A stretch of 64,000 nucleotides of DNA from Streptomyces niphimycinicus (lineage in GTDB: Bacteria; Actinomycetota; Actinomycetes; Streptomycetales; Streptomycetaceae), in the NCBI RefSeq assembly GCF_018883605.1, contig NZ_JAHLEM010000025.1, positions 1-64,000 of the forward strand, written 5' to 3'. Below are positions 8,066 to 16,026 of this stretch, piece after piece. The notes under the pieces were generated by a model, which worked only from the letters and a program-made list of their open reading frames with translations, ran no database searches and was not told the origin of the DNA. Numbering within the stretch: the first letter of the stretch is position 1; every line of letters starts with the position of its first letter. Made by a program: the position numbers and the translations under genes.

Positions 8066-9670
8066 CTACGACCGGTTGGGTGACGCCGTTTCGGTGCGCA
8101 GTTCTCGCTTGAGGATCTTCCCGGTGGCGTTCATGGGAAGGGTGTCGCGGAACTCGACCAGGCGGGGGTACTTGTAGCCGGCCATCGTCTCCCGGCACCA
8201 GGCGACGAGGGCGTCCTCGGTGATCTGCGCGCCCGGCGCCGAGACGACGTATGCCTTGATCTCCTCGCCATGGCTGTGGTGGGGAACCCCGACGACGGCA
8301 GCCATGCTGACGGCCGGGTGGGAGTGCAGGACTTCTTCGATCTCGCGCGGGTAGACGTTGAAGCCACCACGGATGATCATGTCTTTGGCACGGTCGACGA
8401 TATAGAGCCAGCCGTCCTCGTCGCGGCTGGCCAGGTCGCCGGTACGGAGCCAGCCGTCGCGCATGACTTCGGCGGTGGCCTCGGGCCTCCGGTAGTAGCC
8501 TCGCATCACGTTGTGGCCGCGGACGGCGATCTCTCCGAGCTCGCCGGCGCCGACCGGAGTCCAGTCGTCCGCGACCAGTTCCACCGCCACGCCCCAGACC
8601 GGCTTGCCGATGGAACCCGGTCGTACCTCGCCGTCCCTGGGTGTGAAGGTCGTCACGGGGCTGGTCTCCGACAGACCGTAGCCTTCTTGGATCACCGTCC
8701 CGAAGCGGCGGCGGAAGCTGCGGTGGATCTCCACCGGCAGCGCTGCTCCGCCTGACACCGCGATGCGCAGGTGCTGCGCGGCCACCGTCGCGTCGGCGTC
8801 GGTGACGCCTTCGCCGAGGAGCGCCCAGTACATGGTGGGCACGCCCGCGAAGAAGGTGACCCGATGCCGGTGCATCAGGGACAGCGCGCCGCGGGCGTCG
8901 AAACGGGGCATGAGCACCAAGGTCGCACGGGCCGCGAGGCCGGCGTTCATCTGCACGGTCTGGCCGAAGGTGTGGAACAGCGGCAGCGCGACCAGGTGCA
9001 CGTCGTGCTCGACCTCACCGAAGAGCTTGTGACAGGTCAGGGCGTTGAGAGCCATGTTGGCGTGGGTGAGTTCAGCGCCCTTGGGCTGCCCGGTGGTACC
9101 CGAGGTGTAGAGGATGACGGCGGTGTCGCCCGGCTCGGTGACCCGCGCTGCGAACTCACGGCTGTGGCTCTCGAGCTCGGCGGCGAGAGTCGCGGCACCC
9201 GGGAACGCGGACGCGGTGGCGAGAGTCGCGGCACCCGGGAACGCGGACGCGGTGGCGGGGTCGGCGGTGACGAGGAAGAAGTCCCGGCAGCCTTCGGTCT
9301 CGTTGAATCCGGCCCACCCTTCCTGCCCGAGCGGCAGTTCGGCACTCCCCTCGAAACAGAAGTAGGCCCTGGCATCGGAATCGGAGAGGTGGTAGGCGAT
9401 CTCGCGCCGCTTGAGCAACACGTTGAGCGGGACGACGACACCGCCGGCCTTGAGGATGCCGTAGTAGATGACAGGGAACTGCGTGATGTTGGGGCACGAC
9501 AGCGCGACCTTGTCGCCCGGTCCGATACCGCGCGAGGCGAGGAGGTTGGCCACCTGGTTGGCCTCGGCGTCGAGTTGGGCATAGGTGAGGGTCTGGTTGC
9601 CCGAGACGACCGCCGGGCGGACAGGTACGGCGCGGGCGCTGTCCTCGAGCATCACGGCGAGGTTGAGCAT
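8066..9670 (-). CDS. Acyl-CoA synthetase (AMP-dependent, long-/medium-chain type)
   Basis: 534-residue ANL-superfamily ligase that activates a carboxylic acid to its CoA thioester through an acyl-adenylate. Visible motifs are the P-loop-like ILYTSGTTGQPKGAELTH, the adenine-binding GYGLSETSPV, the WLRTGDLASRDEDGWLYIVD hinge and the catalytic C-terminal lysine in NATGKILKREL. The start at 9670 gives the usual N-terminus MLNLAVMLEDSAR; a longer in-frame extension to 10090 is arginine/proline noise overlapping the next gene. A 36-bp in-frame tandem duplication adds 12 residues in the N-terminal domain. It is flanked by a BKACE enzyme (151 bases upstream) and an MFS permease, probably as one transcription unit. 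Confidence 0.93.
   Translation of the reverse strand: MLNLAVMLEDSARAVPVRPAVVSGNQTLTYAQLDAEANQVANLLASRGIGPGDKVALSCPNITQFPVIYYGILKAGGVVVPLNVLLKRREIAYHLSDSDARAYFCFEGSAELPLGQEGWAGFNETEGCRDFFLVTADPATASAFPGAATLATASAFPGAATLAAELESHSREFAARVTEPGDTAVILYTSGTTGQPKGAELTHANMALNALTCHKLFGEVEHDVHLVALPLFHTFGQTVQMNAGLAARATLVLMPRFDARGALSLMHRHRVTFFAGVPTMYWALLGEGVTDADATVAAQHLRIAVSGGAALPVEIHRSFRRRFGTVIQEGYGLSETSPVTTFTPRDGEVRPGSIGKPVWGVAVELVADDWTPVGAGELGEIAVRGHNVMRGYYRRPEATAEVMRDGWLRTGDLASRDEDGWLYIVDRAKDMIIRGGFNVYPREIEEVLHSHPAVSMAAVVGVPHHSHGEEIKAYVVSAPGAQITEDALVAWCRETMAGYKYPRLVEFRDTLPMNATGKILKRELRTETASPNRS
9183..9254 (-). repeat. Perfect 36-bp tandem duplication inside the acyl-CoA ligase gene
   Basis: Positions 9183-9218 and 9219-9254 are identical. 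The copy is in frame and repeats the peptide ATASAFPGAATL, in a loop before AAELESHSREFA of the N-terminal domain. Perfect identity suggests a recent slippage event. The rest of the enzyme, including catalytic motifs, is intact. Confidence 0.95.
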
Positions 9671-9821
9671 CGGGTCTCCCGGTCTTCGGTGCGGTGATTC
9701 GTTCCGGGGGGGGGTGGCGACGGCCGCCCCCGGCGTGGAGGCGGCCGGCTGTCCGGGCCGCGGGCGGATCGCGCCGGCCTCCGGTCGCGGACTGGCCAAC
9801 CGCGGCGTGCGCGGCTCCCTC

Positions 9822-10901
9822 TCAGACGAGCGTCTCGGTGCGGACCGGAGCGCGGTGACGCAGCGGGACACCGCGCTCGCCGGGGCGGCGGTTGGGGGGC
9901 AGACCCAGGTATTCCAGGGTCTCTTCCGCCGTCTGCCAGTACTCCCCGATGCGATAGATGCGCTTGGCCTCTTCGGCACTGGCCACGTCGCGGCCGAGTT
10001 CGTCGGCGATGCGGACGATCTGTTCGACCTGCTGCACGGAGGTGATGCGTTCCTTGCGCGGGGCCCACAGATTGTCCTCGATGCCGACACGCACGTGCAG
10101 GCCCAGCGCGATCGCGATCGTGTTCAGGGGGAGTGTGGAGCGCATGATGCTCTCGATGGTGAGCACGGCGCCGTCGGGGGTGCGGCGCGCGAACTCGACC
10201 AGGTCGGTGGGGTGGAAGCCGGAGGCGCCGCCGCCGATGGCGACGTAGTTGAGGTTGAGCGGGCCGGTGTAGATCCCGGCGCGGATCAGCCGCTCAACGG
10301 TCTCCAACTGCGGAACGTGTCCGAGCATGAAGTGCGGCTGGATGCCGCCCGCGGTGAGCCGCTTGAGGTGCTCCAGGTAGAACTCGGGTCCGGCCTCGAG
10401 GACCATGTCGCGGTACGCCGTGTACAGCAACGGATTCTGCATGGAGGTGCCCGCGATGTCCTCGTCGGTCAGCAGCTCGACGACGTTCATCTGCGAGGTG
10501 TTGATCGCGATGGTCACCTGGTCCGGCTTGGGCTCGAGCTCGGCCAGCAGGTGCCGGGTGTCGTAGTCGAGCCATTTGGCGGCGTCGCCCTTGTTCTCGG
10601 GTGCGAATGAAATGGACCCGCCGACCTGCAAGATCATCTCCGGTACCGCGTCACGCAGCCGGGCGAGCATCTCGTTGAACATCGACAGCCGCTTCGAGCC
10701 ACGGCCGTCCAGTTCGCGCACGTGGATGTGCAGCAACTGCGCCCCGGCGTTGTAGCAGTCCACCGCCTTCTGGACCTGCTCGTCCATCGTCACGGGAATG
10801 TCGTCGGAGTCGCCGGGCAGCCACTCCGGACCGTACGGGGCGACCTGGATGACCAGCTTCTCCTGGTTCTCCGGGAACAGTGAGTCGTCGAGGAAGTGCA
10901 T
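9822..10901 (-). CDS. BKACE family (DUF849) beta-keto acid cleavage enzyme
   Basis: 359-residue TIM-barrel enzyme of the family that condenses a beta-keto acid with acetyl-CoA and splits it (founding member 3-keto-5-aminohexanoate cleavage enzyme; others cleave dehydrocarnitine). The HIH pair at residues 58-60 (QLLHIHVRELDGRGS) and QVGGSISFAPENKGDA fit the zinc and substrate region. PLNLNYVAIGGGASG lies near the conserved C-terminal substrate loop. It leads a minus-strand set with an acyl-CoA ligase and MFS permease, and is divergent from an AraC-type regulator. The start ATG at 10901 is preceded by an AGGAGA-like site. The exact beta-keto acid is not readable from sequence. Confidence 0.93.
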   Translation of the reverse strand: MHFLDDSLFPENQEKLVIQVAPYGPEWLPGDSDDIPVTMDEQVQKAVDCYNAGAQLLHIHVRELDGRGSKRLSMFNEMLARLRDAVPEMILQVGGSISFAPENKGDAAKWLDYDTRHLLAELEPKPDQVTIAINTSQMNVVELLTDEDIAGTSMQNPLLYTAYRDMVLEAGPEFYLEHLKRLTAGGIQPHFMLGHVPQLETVERLIRAGIYTGPLNLNYVAIGGGASGFHPTDLVEFARRTPDGAVLTIESIMRSTLPLNTIAIALGLHVRVGIEDNLWAPRKERITSVQQVEQIVRIADELGRDVASAEEAKRIYRIGEYWQTAEETLEYLGLPPNRRPGERGVPLRHRAPVRTETLV

Positions 10902-11146
10902 GTGCGGTCTCCTTCGAATCGGTGTGGAACGGCAAGAACGCGCCGGTCCGGTAGGCGTGGGCGGGTAGGGAGATCAGTACTGCGGTACCACGCCGCAGCC
11001 GCCCTCCCCGACGCTTTCGACGGGCCGGACGAGGGCGGGAAGACTCGCCATGCTCGGGCGCTCCCGCGAAGGCACCTTCCCGGACAACGCGCCGGGAGAG
11101 ACACCCGCCCGGTAGCTGAACGGTAGGCAGCCCGCCCGGCCACCGC

Positions 11147-11175
11147 TTGATTCTGCGGGACGCGTGGCTTACTAA
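11147..11175 (+). promoter_or_regulatory. Candidate sigma-70-type promoter for the AraC regulator
   Basis: TTGATT (11147-11152), a 17-base spacer, then TACTAA (11170-11175). It points at the AraC-type gene 50 bases downstream, in an otherwise gene-free 324-base divergent region (10902-11225). The rest of that region has no clear structure. Confidence 0.5.
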
Positions 11176-11225
11176 TTTGGGATACCCGCCTACCTCGCCG
11201 GGAAAGAGTGCGACTGGAGCACCTC

Positions 11226-12260
11226 ATGGGACCCCTCGTCCGTACCGCAGCGCTGAACGGCTACGTCAAGCTGTGCCACACGCTCGGCATCGACTCGCGA
11301 GCCCTGATCAAGCGTGTCGGCCTGGACGTCGCCGGGCTCGCCGCACAGGACCGGTGGATCTCCGGCGCGGCCGTCGTCGAGCTGCTCGAGCTCTCGGCCG
11401 CCGCCGCGGGCCGCGAGGACTTCGGCCTCCGCCTGGCAGAGTCCCGGCGCCTGTCCTCCCTCGGACCGATCGGCCTCGTCGTGCGGGAGGAACCCGATGT
11501 CCGCAGCGCGGTGGGCCTCTTACTGCAACACGAGCACATGTTCAACGAGGTGCTGCACTCCCGGCTGTCCGAGCACAACGGTCTGGCCACCCTCAAGGTG
11601 GAGCTGCGGCTGGACGAGGCGATGCAGACGCGCCAGGCCGCCGAACTCGTGATAGCCGCACTCCACCTCTTGCTGCGCGGCCTCACCCCCCAGTGGCAGC
11701 CACTCTCGGTGTGCTTCGAGCACACGGCACCGGCGGACGCCACCACGCACCGGCGCATCTTCGGCCCGGTTCCGGACTTCGACCGGGAGTTCCACGGGAT
11801 CGTCTTCTACGCCGGCGCCCTCGACGCCCCCAACGCACTGTCCGATCCCCAACTGCGCACCTATGCCCGGCAGTACTTCGAGTCCATCGCGACGCCGCGG
11901 CAGGACACGACACTCCCGGACCGGGTGCGCGAGCTGATCGAGGTGCTGCTGCCGACCGGGCGCTGCTCGGTCGAGCAAGTCGCCCGAAGCCTTGGAGTGG
12001 ACCGGCGCACCGTGCATCGTCGCCTGGCCGACTCCGGCGATACCTACACCTCCCTGCTCAACGCCACGCGCATGCACCTCGCCGAGCGTTTCGTCGCGCA
12101 CCCACGGCACTCGCTCACCGAGGTCGCGCATCTGCTGGGATTCTCCATGCCGAGCGCGTTCTCGCACTGGTTCAAGGAGCAGTTCGGCTGTAGCCCGAGC
12201 GAGTGGCGCAACCAACGCGGCACGAGCAGCAACACGGACGCGGAAGCAGACGCGGTCTGA
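11226..12260 (+). CDS. AraC family transcriptional regulator (OruR/ArgR-like ligand domain)
   Basis: 344-residue regulator. The N-terminal two thirds match the Arabinose_bd-type domain found in AraC regulators of amine and amino-acid catabolism (LGPIGLVVREEPDVRSAVG; FNEVLHSRLSEHNG). The C-terminal double HTH has GRCSVEQVARSLGVDRRTVH and the hallmark LGFSMPSAFSHWFKEQFGCS. ATG at 11226 has GGAG at 11216-11219; an in-frame GTG at 11208 is an alternative. It is divergent from the BKACE gene and upstream of a TauD-type dioxygenase on the same strand, so it probably controls both sides. Confidence 0.92.
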   Translation: MGPLVRTAALNGYVKLCHTLGIDSRALIKRVGLDVAGLAAQDRWISGAAVVELLELSAAAAGREDFGLRLAESRRLSSLGPIGLVVREEPDVRSAVGLLLQHEHMFNEVLHSRLSEHNGLATLKVELRLDEAMQTRQAAELVIAALHLLLRGLTPQWQPLSVCFEHTAPADATTHRRIFGPVPDFDREFHGIVFYAGALDAPNALSDPQLRTYARQYFESIATPRQDTTLPDRVRELIEVLLPTGRCSVEQVARSLGVDRRTVHRRLADSGDTYTSLLNATRMHLAERFVAHPRHSLTEVAHLLGFSMPSAFSHWFKEQFGCSPSEWRNQRGTSSNTDAEADAV

Positions 12261-12540
12261 GCACGGCTCAGCGCCGCCGGTTGCCGGGCTCGCCGCAAGT
12301 CCCCAGATAACAAGCCTTCTGTCTCTGCAAATCAAGCAATGACGCAGACCAAGGGCCTACCTTGGCAGCACCGGACACGGTGGCCGGCCGATCCCTCCAG
12401 ATCACCCAGCGCTACGCGCCGCCGTGCCGGAGGCCCGGCGAGGCGAGTCATCATCCGCCCTCGCCCTTGGGGCAACTCCGGGCGTCACAAAGGTCCGTTT
12501 GAACCGGCCGGACCGCCAACCTCCCCCAGGAAGGACCCGC

Positions 12541-13455
12541 ATGAACCAGGTTGCCAGCACCGGCACGGGTGCACCCGCGCTGGTGCGCTCCGAGGTCCTC
12601 GGCTCGATCAAGGCCGAGCAGTTGACCTGTTCCATCGGCGCGCAGCTCCACGGCGTCGACCTCGCCGACTCCGTGCATGACGACGACCTGTTCGCCGAGA
12701 TCAAGGCTCTGCTGCTTCGCCACAAGGTGCTTTTCCTACGTGACCAGACCTTCACCCGCGCCGAGCACGTGGCCTTCGCCGAGCGCTTCGGCCCGCTGCG
12801 GAACCACCCGGTCACCGGCAGCGATCCCGACCACCCCGGCCTGGTCCATATCCACCACGGTCCGGACGTCAAGCGCATGCAGTACGAGAACGCCTTCCAC
12901 ACGGACGGGTCCTGGCGCGAGGACACGTCCATGGGTGCCGTACTGCGCTGCGTCGAGTGCCCGCCGGTGGGCGGTGACACGATGTGGGTCAACATGGTCC
13001 AGGCGTACGAGCGGCTGCCGGAACACATCAAGACCCAGATCGAGGGCCTCCGCGCCCGGCACAGCATCGAGGCGTCGTTCGGTGCGGTCCTGCCGATCGA
13101 GCAGCGGCACAAGCTGAAGGCCCAGTTCCCCGACGCCGAGCACCCGGTGGTGCGCATCCACCCCGAGACCGGCGAGAAGGTCCTCTACGTCAACAGCTTC
13201 ACCACACACCTCGTCAACTTTGTCACCCCTGAGCATGTCCGCTTCGGACAGGACTACGCGCCGGGCGCAAGCGACCTGCTGCACTACCTGATCAGCCAGG
13301 CGAGGATCCCCGAGTACCAGGTGCGCTGGCGCTGGCAACCGAACAGCGTCGCCATCTGGGACAACCGCTCCACGCAGCACTATGCCGTCTACGACTACTG
13401 GCCGGCCGTGCGGAAGATGGAGCGCGCGGAAATGTTCGAAGAGAAGTCCAACTGA
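12541..13455 (+). CDS. TauD/TfdA family Fe(II)/2-oxoglutarate dioxygenase
   Basis: 304-residue alpha-ketoglutarate-dependent dioxygenase. The H-x-D iron ligands lie in AFHTDGSWREDTS (about residues 120-124). The distal histidine is in WDNRSTQHYAVYDYW, and the 2-oxoglutarate-binding arginine is in VRKMERAEM near the C-terminus. ATG at 12541 follows AGGAAGGA with good spacing; the longer upstream frame is noise. Family members hydroxylate taurine, chlorophenoxy acids, gamma-butyrobetaine and other small molecules. Next to a BKACE enzyme, CoA ligase and AraC regulator it probably performs an oxidative step of the same catabolic route. Confidence 0.92.
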   Translation: MNQVASTGTGAPALVRSEVLGSIKAEQLTCSIGAQLHGVDLADSVHDDDLFAEIKALLLRHKVLFLRDQTFTRAEHVAFAERFGPLRNHPVTGSDPDHPGLVHIHHGPDVKRMQYENAFHTDGSWREDTSMGAVLRCVECPPVGGDTMWVNMVQAYERLPEHIKTQIEGLRARHSIEASFGAVLPIEQRHKLKAQFPDAEHPVVRIHPETGEKVLYVNSFTTHLVNFVTPEHVRFGQDYAPGASDLLHYLISQARIPEYQVRWRWQPNSVAIWDNRSTQHYAVYDYWPAVRKMERAEMFEEKSN

Positions 13456-13632
13456 ACAACGCTCGGGGAGGTCATCCGGAGGCGTACCGGGCGGTGAGTG
13501 GCTGAGGCGGGATGCTGAGCCGACTGCCGGCTTGGTCGGCCCGCCTTCGGTCAAGGCGGACGCCGTCGTCGGGGCCCACAGCCGCGGCTTCGACGGCGGA
13601 GGCACTTGGGGCCGGCTCCGATGGACCCCGTC

Positions 13633-13649
13633 GATTTGCTTCGCAAATC
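13633..13649. terminator. Short hairpin between convergent genes
   Basis: GATTTGC, a 3-base loop, GCAAATC: a perfect 7-bp stem in the 285-base gap between the convergent dioxygenase and ornithine-cyclodeaminase-like genes. AT-richer than its surroundings; probably part of a bidirectional terminator region. No other gene is seen in this gap. Confidence 0.4.
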
Positions 13650-13684
13650 AGACAGTGAATCCGCTCCGTGGGTTTCCCAAGTTC

Positions 13685-13702
13685 CTCAGAGTTCGTTCTG
13701 AG
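13685..13702. terminator. Second inverted repeat in the convergent gap
   Basis: CTCAGA, 6-base loop, TCTGAG; perfect 6-bp arms, 36 bases beyond the previous hairpin and 39 bases before the end of the minus-strand gene. A terminator role is inferred from position. Confidence 0.35.
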
Positions 13703-13740
13703 ATATCGTTCATCGCTCAGGGTTGTCGTTATGGTGCGGC

Positions 13741-14769
13741 TTAGGAAACCGGGATCGGCGCGAGAGCAAAACCGAAGAGATCCTTCGGGTCATCCGGGTC
13801 GGCAACCAGATCGATCTCCTCGCACAGAGGACTGCCGCTGACGCTTTCGTACAGGTACCGCAGGGCCGAATAGTCTTCAATCGCGAATCCGACCGAGTCG
13901 AAGACGGTGATGTCATTTACGGTGGTCCGCCCTGCCGTCTCACCCGCGAGAACCTTCCACAGCGGAGTCACCGGGAACGTTTCGGGTAGTGCCTGGATCT
14001 CCCCCTCGATACGCGTCTGGGGCTCGAATTCCACGAAGACCGTACCGCGGCGCAGGATCTCTGGATCCAGTTCGGTTTTTCCTGGGCAGTCACCCCCGAT
14101 CGCGTTGATGTGGACTCCTGGAGAGACATCCGAGCTGTACAGCAATGTCGCGTGTGTCTTGTCCGCGGTGCACGTCGTGATGATGTCCGCGCCTCGAACT
14201 GCCTCCTTCCCGGAGGGGCATACCTGGATATCGAACCCGAGGGGGGTTAGATTACCCACGAACTTTTCCGCGGCGCGAGCATCCGTGTCATAGATTCGAA
14301 GCTTTCGGATACCGAGAGCCTCACGGAAGGCAATCGCCTGGAATTCGGACTGGCTTCCGGCTCCGATCATGGCCATGACCGTCGAATCCCTTCGCGCCAG
14401 CGCACGAGCCGCCATCGCCGATGTGGCGGCAGTCCGTAGCGCCGTCAGTATGGTCATCTCGGCGACGAAGACGGGGTATCCATTGTGAACATTGGCCAGA
14501 ACACCAAAGGCGGTCACTGTTTGGTACCCTCGCGCGGGATTGAGCGGGTGCCCATTGACATACTTAAAGCTGTAGAGGTCTGGATCTGCAATCGGCATCA
14601 ATTCCATGACACCGAACGGCGTATGACTGGCCACGCGCTCCGTCTTGTTGAAGACCGGCCACCGCCGAAAGTCCTCCTCTATCGCATCCGCCATCCCAGT
14701 CAGAGTCGGGGCGATTCCCTGCGCGGTAAGCCAACGAATCATGTTCTTCACACCGACGAAGCCGGTCAT
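13741..14769 (-). CDS. Ornithine cyclodeaminase / mu-crystallin family protein
   Basis: 342-residue NAD(P)-dependent enzyme of the OCD/mu-crystallin fold, whose members deaminate ornithine, reduce cyclic ketimines or make opine-like compounds. The Rossmann glycine motif is VMAMIGAGSQSEFQAIAF. ALRTAATSAMAARALARRDS precedes it, and HINAIGGDCPGKTELDPEIL is the family signature after the nucleotide domain. The start is set at 14769 (MTGFVGVKNM) because the 47 codons before it look like noise. GC is visibly less extreme than in flanking genes, suggesting horizontal acquisition with the next two genes. Substrate unknown. Confidence 0.9.
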   Translation of the reverse strand: MTGFVGVKNMIRWLTAQGIAPTLTGMADAIEEDFRRWPVFNKTERVASHTPFGVMELMPIADPDLYSFKYVNGHPLNPARGYQTVTAFGVLANVHNGYPVFVAEMTILTALRTAATSAMAARALARRDSTVMAMIGAGSQSEFQAIAFREALGIRKLRIYDTDARAAEKFVGNLTPLGFDIQVCPSGKEAVRGADIITTCTADKTHATLLYSSDVSPGVHINAIGGDCPGKTELDPEILRRGTVFVEFEPQTRIEGEIQALPETFPVTPLWKVLAGETAGRTTVNDITVFDSVGFAIEDYSALRYLYESVSGSPLCEEIDLVADPDDPKDLFGFALAPIPVS

Positions 14770-15111
14770 CGGGGGGTCCCCTCTCAACTGGTATTCGGGA
14801 GTCTGATGGCGGGCGACAGCCCTGCACGAGGGCGTCGATTCAGACTCATGCCGACACAGTGGCCGGAAGGCAGCAGTAAGGGAACCCTGCAAAAATCTTG
14901 AGGTCGCCATACTCGCTATGGTGGTCGTGGTTACGTCTCATGGCTGCGCCGGTCCCCGCCATCAGCGGTCCGACTGCGACTCGACGACCGGCGCCCCGCG
15001 GACCAGACCGATCGTGCCCGCCAACTGCACCTGTCTGAGACGCCGCTCGAGGCCGTGCAGGCGGCGCGGACGGGGTCCTGTCCGCGTCGTCGCCCGTTCC
15101 GTGCTACGGCG
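14770..15111. other. Intergenic, no gene seen
   Basis: 342 bases between two minus-strand genes. It should contain the promoter of the cyclodeaminase-like gene, but no convincing -35/-10 pair or operator was recognised, and short frames lack domain features. Confidence 0.4.
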
Positions 15112-15957
15112 TCACTCTTCGGCCCAAACATCGTAGATCTCACTCAGCGATGCGAACCACGTGCCATCGTGCGCGCCGACGTGCTCGATGAAACGCTCCA
15201 GTGCGGTGATGTGGTGCGCTCGCCCGATGCACTGCGGATGGACCGTGAGACAGAGAACTCCGTTCGGCTCGTTCGCATAGGCATAGTCGAACTGAGCGAT
15301 CCACTGCTCGAACAGCGCGTTGATCGGAGTGAAGCCAGGGTTCATTCCGGGCACGTACTCGGTCGGCGGGAAATCGTCGAGATACCAAGACACCGGAAAC
15401 TCGAGGAACTTGGCCGGCTCCCCAAAGGTATTGCCGTTCTCCCGGTCGAGGGTGACCACGGGCCGTGGGTGGTACGGCTGAAAGTCACGCCCCATCAGGG
15501 ACGAGTCCCAGTCGAATCCGAACTCATCGAGCAGGGCTGGGGTCAGCGCGGTGAAGTCCCATGCCGGGGACCGGTAACCGCGGGGCCGCACGCCGACATA
15601 CTTCTGATGCTGCTGTAGTGTCACCTCCATCAGTCGCCGTTCCTCTGCCGGATCCAGGGTGGGAACGGCCTCGTGGTAGCATCCGTGCGCGGCAATCTCG
15701 TGGCCCGCATCGACGATCGCTCGGAATTGTTCGGGGAATGTCGCCATCGTATGGGTCGGCGTGCAGAAGGTCGCCCGGATATCGTGGCGCCGCAACAGGT
15801 TGAGGATACGAGGTACGCCGACCTCGGCTCCGAACTCGCCCCGTGATAGATACGATGGGCTTGTCAGGTTGAACGATCCCATCCAAGCTGCGTGGGCGTC
15901 GAAATCAGCTCCGATATTCACGGCAAGGCGCTTGCCTTCGGGCAAGTTGAGCGGCAT
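15112..15957 (-). CDS. NodB-fold polysaccharide deacetylase-family hydrolase (PuuE/PgdA-like)
   Basis: 281-residue NodB-homology protein. NIGADFDAHAAWMGS carries the early aspartate/histidine, ATFCTPTHTMATFPE the second strand, HEIAAHGCYHEAVPTL the H-x3-H metal motif, and RGYRSPAWDFT the late catalytic loop. There is no signal peptide, so it is probably cytoplasmic. This subgroup (HpPgdA / PuuE allantoinase-like) includes enzymes that open cyclic amides and imides rather than deacetylate glycans. With an NCS1 permease and M20 hydrolases nearby, a small cyclic amide is a reasonable substrate guess (inference). It is divergent from the penicillin-acylase homologue, with only 69 bases between them. 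Confidence 0.88.
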   Translation of the reverse strand: MPLNLPEGKRLAVNIGADFDAHAAWMGSFNLTSPSYLSRGEFGAEVGVPRILNLLRRHDIRATFCTPTHTMATFPEQFRAIVDAGHEIAAHGCYHEAVPTLDPAEERRLMEVTLQQHQKYVGVRPRGYRSPAWDFTALTPALLDEFGFDWDSSLMGRDFQPYHPRPVVTLDRENGNTFGEPAKFLEFPVSWYLDDFPPTEYVPGMNPGFTPINALFEQWIAQFDYAYANEPNGVLCLTVHPQCIGRAHHITALERFIEHVGAHDGTWFASLSEIYDVWAEE

Positions 15958-16026
15958 AGCAGCTTCCCTTCATCAGTCCCTGTGGATGGTTTGGGCTACA
16001 GGGGTTCGATCATCAGGAGGACATCG

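Noticed and set aside
8066-10090. 674-residue fusion of acyl-CoA ligase with an upstream domain
   Set aside because: The 140 extra residues are Arg/Pro/Ser-rich and antiparallel in phase to the BKACE coding frame; the ligase family starts at 9670.
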